Source: Galbula dea
Taxonomy: Eukaryota > Chordata > Aves > Piciformes > Galbulidae
DNA length: 64,000 bases
NCBI GenBank assembly: GCA_013399015.1
Contig: VWZX01007380.1
Location: 1,913-65,912, forward strand
Direction: 5' to 3'
The translations under genes were made by a program, and so were the position numbers. This document shows positions 60,601 through 64,000 of this stretch, piece by piece. A model generated the notes under the pieces. The model had not been told where the DNA came from. It did not search any database and saw only the letters and a program-made list of their open reading frames with translations. Numbering within the stretch: position 1 is the first letter of the stretch; every line of letters begins with the position of its first letter.

Positions 60601-63600
60601 AACCTCTATGTCATCTGGTACAGATATCAAAGGAGGGAGGGAAAGATCACTGGGGTGTGTCAGGAGAACTGATGTCTCATTGAGGTGGGAGAGTGACCTG
60701 GAGTGGAAGGAGGAGGTCCCCATTCTGGGTGGTGAGGAGTAAGTGAAAAGAACTCTAACACCTAGCTGTTTCTTTAAGGAGCTCGGGAGGACTGAAGATG
60801 CATCCATGTTCTTTCAGATGATGCTGGTTAGTGACAAACAGTTTTCCCCTTGTCTCTATGTAGTAAATCCCTCTTAGGGTTTTCTGCAAGGGGTCTTGCT
60901 AACTGGAACTGTTTTCTGTTTCCCTTCCCACCTATGTTCTTCTACCACAGGTGGAAAACATGAAGGAGCTCAGTGGGGCAGGGCCTTTCACTGTCTTTGT
61001 CCCACGGACAGATTTCATAGCAAACACCACAACAGTAAGTGTCCTCCCATCCCAAATGCTGTCAGGTGTTTGTCAAGCTCCAGCTGTGGCAATGTCCCCT
61101 CTGAACAGTTGTGGCAAGTGCCTCCAGTGTGACCTCTTTTGTTGTTTTCTTTCTGTAGTTTAGGGAGTGGAGGAGCAGAGGTCTCCTCCGGGACCTGCTT
61201 CGCTACCATATGGTGGGTTGCCAGAAACTGCTGTCCAGTGACCTGGAAGGCCAAGAGTCCCTCACATCTTTGTCTGGCCACAAAATAAATATCACAGTGA
61301 AAGAGGTAGTTCTCTGCCACAACTCCCTTCCCTGTGCCACTTGTCAGGATGTCACTTTGGCTGTTCTTTGAAGGCTGTTGTAGTTGTGGCAAGTGACTTT
61401 ACCTGCGGCCCACAGATGGCTCACAGGGAGGTGCCATGGGTTTGAATATCTCATTGCATCCTTTCTCTCTTAGAATAGCATCTATCTCAATGAGGAAGCC
61501 AAAGTGGTTGTTAGTGACATCGTCGGTGTGAATGGGGTCATTCATTTTATCAACCAGCTTCTCATTCCAAGTGACCTGGTGGACCATAACATTTCCTCAG
61601 AGAACTCACAGGTAAGTCTGAAGCAGTCACTGTGCCCTGTTAAGTGCCATGGTGAGGACAGGGCTAGGATATTTCTCCCCACAGCTCTGACAGTGCTGTC
61701 CCTAATAAGTCCTCAGACCACATGGGGTGCTCTTCCTTCCTGATCTTAGCTGTGCAGGGGTTGTCTAAGGACATGGATTTGGCTTGTGGCAGTGACAGCA
61801 TTTGTGGTATAGCCATATTTGGGACATAAAGAGCCTTACCCATCATTAGGGAACAACAGTACTGGATACAGGCAGAAGATCACTTCCCATGCCAACCGTC
61901 ACTCTCCTTTTCCACTGCAGAGCAGACTGCAGTGGGGAATTGCCAGTGTCTCACTGGTACTCCTGAAACAAGCACTAGGAGCTTACAGATCCTGCATTTT
62001 ACAGTAAATAAAACATTTTCTGTACAGCACAAGAGGGCTGAAACTCATCCTAGCTCCTGCTGTAGCAACATCTACCCAGGATGAACCAGAGAAGTGGTGG
62101 CAGCTGAATGCCAGAGCTGGCCAGGCCAAGTCCATCACTATGACAGTTACAGAGATAAACTTGTCATGTTTAGCTACTGTAGCTGTTAACTGTCTGGTTT
62201 CTCCCCTGCATTGCTGCTCCATATCCTGGAAGGGGACCTCTTAGTGATGGTTGTTTACTTCCTTTCCTCTGCAGCAAAACATCACAGAAGCAGCAGAGGC
62301 CTTTGGATACACCATTTACAGCAAGCTGCTGCAGGTGAGAGGGCAGGCTCCTGTTCCCTTGTGGGGAAGTGGTGTGGACATGTGCATGTTCGGTTTTGGG
62401 TTGTGGGTGTTAATTTGTATCCCCTCTTATCTTGGACAGGATGCAGGGCTGCTTCCACTGATTAATGACCCCAGGCACAGACCCTTCACCATGCTGTGGC
62501 CCACAGATGCTGCATTTAATGCCCTCCCAGAGAAAAGGCAGAAGTGGCTGTACCGCAGAGAGCACCGGGACGTGCTGGCCTCCTACCTCAAAGCACATAT
62601 GATTAGGGACACAAAGGTAAATTTGATCACAAATCCTACCTGCTGAGGTCACATGTAGTACACTAGAGCAACCTTACCCCATAGTTTGCTGCTGGAAACC
62701 ATGCAGCATGTTGCTTGTCTTGAGAAGACCCAAAGCCATCTGAGCATTGAGGCAACTACTGCTTCATCATGAACCTCTGGAGCGGTGTGGTTGAGCTGAA
62801 ACCTTCTATCATCAGCTTCTTGGGGAGGCCACATCACCCCCAGAGTGTCTACACAAGGCTCACAAACAGGCTTTTTTCTATAGGGGTGATGAACAAGGGC
62901 AGAGTCCACGTGAGCAAAACCAGGAGCTGCTTATGCAGGCTGGGCTCTAGCTGTTCAGGAATCTGGGACTAGCCCAGCATAGTTACACTGTTCCACCCAC
63001 AAGGGCTTCAGGTGCTGCCACATCACTACCTCTCAGTGGGGCTCTTGGCCCCTGTTCTTATCAGGCAGCATCCTGTTTGAAGTATAAACTGCCAATATTG
63101 CCTGTCTCTCTCCCTTCACATTCCTCTCTTTCCTTCTTAGATTGTTGCTGGTAACATGCCCCAGGTCGAATCCATACGGACCATGCATGGCTCCACCATC
63201 TCGTTCAGCTGCAGCAGAACCCATGTGGTGAGTGATGGTGATGCTAGGCTCTGTTTTCCACTGAACAAGTGTCCCTGGGCATAGCCACAGGGCAACTGAT
63301 GCTCCATGTTGGTCACTGGCAGGAAGTGAACACAGAGTTGGGGTGCTTGCAGGCTGAGACACCCCGTTCCCCTGGCTACAGCTGAGCCTGTCGAGAGGCT
63401 TGAGACTCTGTGCCCAGCTGGCAGGGAAGTGCAGAGGCCTGTGGTACCCTCACATGCACTTCACAATGACCAGGTTGCAAAGCCAACCACATGGTGCCAC
63501 AACCTTTTCAAAGCACTTAGAAGAAATGGCCATGAAAGGTGGTCAAGGACACAAAGGGTGATTGAGAAGTCATGACAGCCAAAAAAGGATAACCTTTGAG

Positions 63601-64000
63601 TGGTGCAGCCAGGATGTAGGATGTGCCAGGATCACAAGTTGCTTTCTTCCTCTGGTAGGGGGAGCTTCTAGTGGGGAATGGAGATGCCACCATCATCCAG
63701 AGGCACATGGAATTCAGTGGGGGCATTGCTTATGGTATCAACAGGCTGTTGGAGCCACCAGATCTGGGCTCTCGATGTGATGAGTTCATCTTTGCTGAGC
63801 TGCAGGTGAGCACTTGGAATGAGGCCAGTGAGGATCTGTGCCACCTGTTGAGCCCCATGCCTGGGAAGAGGGATGTTGGGAGGGCTTGCTGCTCTCCCTT
63901 GGCAAAGCTCTGAGCAGCCAAGAGAGTTGATCAAGTTGTTCTGAGGTTTCTTTCTCCTCCCCACAGGGATCTACAGAGAGCTGTGGGCTCTGTGGCTTCG
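18586..64000 (+). CDS. STAB1: Stabilin-1 (scavenger receptor STAB1/CLEVER-1/FEEL-1), exons 1-54, 3' partial
   Basis: Fifty-four exons join without a frameshift into 5,710 coding bases (about 1,903 residues). Order: signal peptide; EGF cluster 1 (residues ~26-365); FAS1-1 and FAS1-2 (~365-663); EGF cluster 2 (~664-994); FAS1-3 and FAS1-4 (~995-1274); EGF cluster 3 (~1275-1596); FAS1-5 and FAS1-6 (~1597-1892); start of the next Cys-rich segment. Exon-by-exon similarity to human STAB1 is clear, with shared strings such as PGPFTVFVPSN, LRDGRLIYLFT, HDP-GLNVLKKGC and DNRPGSGGVCQ. Family knowledge: a type I membrane endocytic receptor of sinusoidal endothelium and alternatively activated macrophages, clearing modified LDL, SPARC and apoptotic cells. 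The membrane segment lies beyond the window. The paralogue STAB2 is less likely because of the NISCH linkage and closer sequence. Confidence 0.97.
21043..21150 (-). mobile_element. CR1 LINE 3'-end fragment
   Basis: The + strand shows the antisense CR1 3' signature AATCACAGAATC, GTTGGAAGGGACCCATTAGG, ATCATCTAGTCCAACTC and CACAGTCACACCATGTGCCT. It is truncated at the other side, as most CR1 copies are. Non-coding. Confidence 0.8.
22985..23530 (-). mobile_element. CR1 LINE fragment carrying the C-terminal end of the ORF2 reverse transcriptase protein
   Basis: The minus strand encodes the standard CR1 ORF2 C-terminal phrases LERVQRRAMRLVKGLEH, LRELGLFSLEKRRLRGDLLA and ERVVRHWNKLPREV. The last is in a different frame from the first two, so the copy is frameshifted. 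Upstream minus-strand sequence (23354-23530) continues as CR1. It is 5'-truncated and cannot be active. It lies inside STAB1 intron 1, antisense to the gene. Confidence 0.92.
24018..32909 (+). CDS. STAB1: STAB1 exons 2-10: N-terminal Cys-rich/EGF cluster 1
   Basis: Exons: 24018-24154, 25642-25757, 26950-27035, 28089-28158, 29088-29183, 29651-29767, 30538-30734, 31105-31238 and 32782-32909. They encode a Cys-rich head (RCNIKTTF, CTACAAAP), the CCPGFWGTECY module, then EGF-like repeats including CPGGSQNPCNGHGTCLDG, CNCVHGECNSG, GYTGPRCD, CKEGYQGDGKIC and SCVCKEGEIGDGRSCY. These are fasciclin-adjacent EGFs of the GDG type. Six-cysteine spacing is kept. Several N-X-S/T sites are present (NGT, NTT). 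Exon 10 runs into the first FAS1 domain. The introns contain a CR1 fragment, three small tandem or simple repeats and a 32-base gap; otherwise nothing is recognised. Confidence 0.95.
24818..24874. repeat. Three tandem copies of a 19-bp unit
   Basis: Units at 24818-24836, 24837-24855 and 24856-24874 all begin TAGCAGTT and contain TTGCA. They differ at a few positions, mainly in the last five bases. It is a small imperfect minisatellite in STAB1 intron 2. Confidence 0.85.
28382..28397. repeat. (TC)8 microsatellite
   Basis: Eight uninterrupted TC dinucleotides in STAB1 intron 5, just upstream of the 25-bp duplication. Confidence 0.9.
28493..28542. repeat. 25-bp perfect tandem duplication
   Basis: The 25-bp unit starting CCTCCTGTAACTGCCCTACT occurs twice without mismatch (28493-28517 and 28518-28542) in STAB1 intron 5. 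Its perfect identity points to recent slippage or duplication. Confidence 0.95.
29270..29301. other. Assembly gap (32 N)
   Basis: Thirty-two undetermined bases lie in STAB1 intron 6 next to a G run (GGTGGGGG). The exons on both sides join in phase and correspond to adjacent human segments, so no exon appears lost in the gap. Confidence 0.97.
30026..30058. repeat. AT-rich simple repeat (TA/ATC)
   Basis: An interrupted TA-dinucleotide stretch (ATATATATATACATATATC, then further TATATA) in STAB1 intron 7. Low complexity only. Confidence 0.8.
30853..31010 (-). mobile_element. CR1 LINE 3'-end fragment
   Basis: The + strand shows the antisense CR1 3' end: TCACAGAATATTAGGAGTTG, AAAGGGACCTTGAAAGATCA, CCAGCCCCCCTGCCA, GGGTTTTGAATACCTCCAGA and GACTCCACAACCTCTCTGGG. 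It is inserted in STAB1 intron 8, antisense to the gene, between exons 30538-30734 and 31105-31238. Confidence 0.9.
32782..38123 (+). CDS. STAB1: STAB1 exons 10-13: first FAS1 domain
   Basis: Exons 32782-32909 (its second half), 34227-34318, 36290-36412 and 37977-38123. FAS1 hallmarks: a leading helix (RDLLSEINQHNSRG), the H1 box GPFTVFVPSL, the central LCRMHIVPG (His box), and the H2-type end ANGIIHIVNTL. FAS1 domains mediate adhesion and ligand binding on the extracellular side. The human domain aligns over its whole length. The intron between exons 11 and 12 (34319-36289) holds the LTR insertion and duplicated flank described separately. The introns at 36413-37976 and 32910-34226 hold nothing I recognise. 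Confidence 0.93.
34772..34861. repeat. First copy of a duplicated flank: the empty (pre-insertion) site of the LTR
   Basis: About 90 bases, starting AGACTATGGCAGGGCTGGAA, are repeated almost exactly at 34864-34921 and continue at 35220-35256. In the second copy an LTR interrupts them. The first copy has an unbroken GAATG (34825-34829) where the second has LTR flanked by GAATG on both sides. Two or three single-base differences separate the copies. A single N (34862) sits at the joint. Most simply, both alleles of one locus were placed in tandem. Confidence 0.85.
34922..35219 (-). mobile_element. Solo LTR of an endogenous retrovirus-like element, with 5-bp target duplication
   Basis: A 298-base insertion (counting one N at 35040) reads TGTGGTGGG...CTATCACA, with TG/CA ends and short terminal inverted repeats TGTG/CACA. 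It is flanked by the direct repeat GAATG at 34917-34921 and 35220-35224. There is no internal gag-pol sequence, so it is a solo LTR. Minus-strand orientation is a guess, from an ATTAAA-like signal followed by a GT-rich stretch on that strand. A 5-bp duplication fits ERVL-like or some other avian ERVs. The other end contains a 20-bp palindrome (35183-35202). Confidence 0.85.
38681..40960 (+). CDS. STAB1: STAB1 exons 14-18: second FAS1 domain
   Basis: Exons 38681-38743, 39661-39774, 40144-40197, 40422-40502 and 40802-40960, all bounded by phase-0 introns. Residues ~507-663 read KTIGEIIASMEIFSRFETIL, then LDGPGPFTVFVPSNDGVDKL, RDGRLIYLFTE, LVKHHIYP, ANQILTINIS and ASNGIIHTLDGIFIPPSIIP. This is among the best conserved parts relative to human and a complete FAS1 fold with both the H1 (TVFVPSN) and H2 (NGIIHTLDG) boxes and the YH-type centre (KHHIY). 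It ends RCNEEQHKIV. The introns have no recognised element. Confidence 0.96.
41825..48367 (+). CDS. STAB1: STAB1 exons 19-27: EGF cluster 2
   Basis: Exons 41825-41887, 43208-43309, 44270-44356, 44700-44811, 45329-45512, 45760-45853, 46772-46930, 47833-47928 and 48272-48367. They encode GSCVDCEALN, YPKECVYIHDPQGLNVLKKG, the CCKGFFGPEC/CPGGFSSPCYGRGN module, CSDGIQGNGNCHC, DCGCIHGVCDNRPGSGGVC, GYEGDGFSC, GWTGDGKVCVAID, CVCKRGYAGDGHNC and CLEGYMGDGMTCYGDIL. The repeats follow the CxCxxGYxGDGxxC pattern. Several potential N-glycosylation sites occur (NQT, NNS, NDT). Exon 22 uses the weaker donor GTTGGT. The introns contain a long polypyrimidine tract near 42745. Nothing else is recognised in the 300+ base introns. 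Confidence 0.95.
42745..42979 (+). repeat. Long polypyrimidine (C/T) tract
   Basis: About 235 bases in STAB1 intron 19 are overwhelmingly C and T on the + strand, with TCCC/CTTCC-type units and only scattered purines. It lies about 230 bases upstream of the exon at 43208, too far to be an ordinary splice pyrimidine tract. It is probably a simple-repeat expansion; such tracts can form triplex DNA. Confidence 0.85.
48944..51057 (+). CDS. STAB1: STAB1 exons 28-32: third FAS1 domain
   Basis: Exons 48944-48991, 49655-49785, 50178-50289, 50517-50594 and 50956-51057; the last also starts FAS1-4. Sequence anchors: ELARNSHFAGFYDWVK, TNVTALVPSEAAIKNLSKTE, RGHFLEGVF, LPTLNPQTRWQI and IPASNGIIHILSEVLFPPSG. 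It matches the human third FAS1 domain, including the variant H1 box (TALVPSE rather than TVFVPSN). Exon 29 uses the less usual donor GTGCGA, and the junction is supported by phase 2 matching exon 30. The introns contain nothing recognised. Confidence 0.93.
50956..52624 (+). CDS. STAB1: STAB1 exons 32-35: fourth FAS1 domain
   Basis: Exons 50956-51057 (second half), 51550-51657, 52174-52305 and 52496-52624, phase 0 throughout. Residues ~1128-1274: LEAVASFSTFKELLQ, SEKYTVFVPGNNSIEEYC, VQYHIVLGEKLLPTDL, HKNSMLGLSYWLMFYQN, IPLDGQFLETRNGMLIGVSQ. The H1 and YH boxes are present, but the C-terminal H2 box is degenerate (NGMLIGVSQVL), as in the human protein. Potential N-glycosylation at NNS, NVT, NET, NST and NTT. 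The donor of exon 35 is GTTAGA, weaker than average, but the next exon joins in phase 0 and matches human order. Confidence 0.92.
53233..53290 (+). other. Possible cryptic or decayed exon between STAB1 exons 35 and 36
   Basis: A convincing acceptor (TTTGTTTTGTGCTGCAG, ending 53232) is followed in the expected phase 0 by CLDCRIKTLC, a C-x2-C-x5-C pattern like the true next exon (RCGRCEKGIKC at 53475) and its human counterpart. The open frame continues to a stop near 53326, and no good in-frame donor is visible. It may be a relic of exon duplication or coincidence. I do not include it in the coding sequence. Confidence 0.3.
53475..60251 (+). CDS. STAB1: STAB1 exons 36-45: EGF cluster 3
   Basis: Exons 53475-53531, 54098-54193, 55010-55205, 55663-55758, 56837-56882, 57552-57631, 58202-58327, 59103-59176, 59519-59593 and 60132-60251. 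They encode a CxxC head (RCGRCEKGIKC), GCHFTCAKV, the CCPGYYGHMC/CPGKPGQWCSGNGEC module, GFHGTACEMCEVGRYGADC, DNGICNDGLQGDGSC, a short split EGF (exons 40-41), EIDPCTIDHGGCSIHAVC, EIDLCLESNGGCHTHAEC, CNCLPGYSGDGVSQC and NNGGCSPFGLCKY. Exon 40 is only 46 bases, and its phase (1 in, 2 out) fits both neighbours. Introns over 300 bases hold no recognised element. Confidence 0.94.
60779..61611 (+). CDS. STAB1: STAB1 exons 46-49: fifth FAS1 domain
   Basis: Exons 60779-60826, 60951-61034, 61159-61305 and 61474-61611, phase 0 throughout. Anchors: ELGRTEDASMFFQMML, GAGPFTVFVPRTDFIAN, LLRYHMVGCQKLLSSDL, NSIYLNEEAKVVVSD and VNGVIHFINQLLIPSDL. All three FAS1 boxes are intact (TVFVPRT, RYHMVG, NGVIHFI). 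Exon 46 uses the donor GTTAGT. The exons are packed within 0.9 kb, much tighter than in the 5' half of the gene. Confidence 0.95.
62275..63805 (+). CDS. STAB1: STAB1 exons 50-53: sixth FAS1 domain
   Basis: Exons 62275-62334, 62440-62616, 63141-63227 and 63659-63805, phase 0 throughout. Anchors: ITEAAEAFGYTIYSKLLQ, LINDPRHRPFTMLWPTDAAF, YLKAHMIRD, IRTMHGSTISFSCSRT and GGIAYGINRLLEPPDLGSRC. The H1 box is the stabilin-specific TMLWPTDAAF, and the H2 position reads GGIAYGI, both shared with human STAB1. The exon at 62440 carries an RHR/EHRD-rich basic segment. Introns of 500 and 430 bases hold nothing recognised. Confidence 0.95.
63967..64000 (+). CDS. STAB1: STAB1 exon 54, start only (cut by the window edge)
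   Basis: After the acceptor TCCTCCCCACAG, the exon begins GSTESCGLCGF and is cut by the window end. The CxxC matches the human segment that opens the fourth Cys-rich/EGF cluster. The remaining quarter of the gene lies to the right. Confidence 0.9.

Noticed and set aside
18586..64000. STAB2 as the identity of the second gene
   Set aside because: The linkage to NISCH and closer matches to STAB1 in segments such as DNRPGSGGVCQ and TMLWPTDAAF favour STAB1.

Overview
This is a piece of a vertebrate nuclear genome, most likely from a bird. The evidence is spliced genes with GT-AG introns, several antisense 3' fragments of CR1 LINEs (the main avian retroposon), and protein sequence close to, but clearly diverged from, the mammalian orthologues. 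I cannot name the species. There are no bacterial or phage genes, CRISPR arrays or operons, and I found no previously undescribed gene system. What is worth reporting is gene structure, one apparently heterozygous LTR insertion assembled as a false duplication, and several small repeats and hairpins.

Layout. (1) Positions 1-12453, + strand: the last eleven coding exons of NISCH (nischarin/IRAS), entering the window inside the leucine-rich-repeat region and ending at TAG 12451-12453. A 3' UTR follows, with an AATAAA at 13192. (2) Positions 13216-18585: about 5.4 kb of intergenic DNA with a degraded CR1 piece, a 50-bp LTR fragment and the presumed STAB1 promoter. (3) Positions 18586-64000, + strand: the first 54 exons of STAB1 (stabilin-1/CLEVER-1/FEEL-1), encoding about 1,903 residues from the signal peptide to just after the sixth FAS1 domain. 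The gene runs out of the window. About a quarter of the protein is missing, judged from the human length: the last EGF cluster, the Link domain, the seventh FAS1 domain, the membrane segment and the tail.

I placed exons by joining conserved protein sequence across AG/GT sites and requiring phase to match at every junction. All 11 NISCH and 54 STAB1 segments join in one open frame with no frameshift or internal stop, so both genes look intact here. In STAB1 the exon phases follow the domains. FAS1 exons are almost all bounded by phase-0 introns, and many EGF exons by phase-1 introns. The window holds three copies of a super-module: a CCPG-type EGF cluster followed by two FAS1 domains.

The two proteins are not known to act together. 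Nischarin is a cytosolic/endosomal scaffold that binds integrin alpha5 and restrains Rac/PAK signalling. Stabilin-1 is a large endocytic scavenger receptor of sinusoidal endothelium and macrophages. NISCH followed by STAB1 on the same strand is also the mammalian order, so this is conserved synteny.
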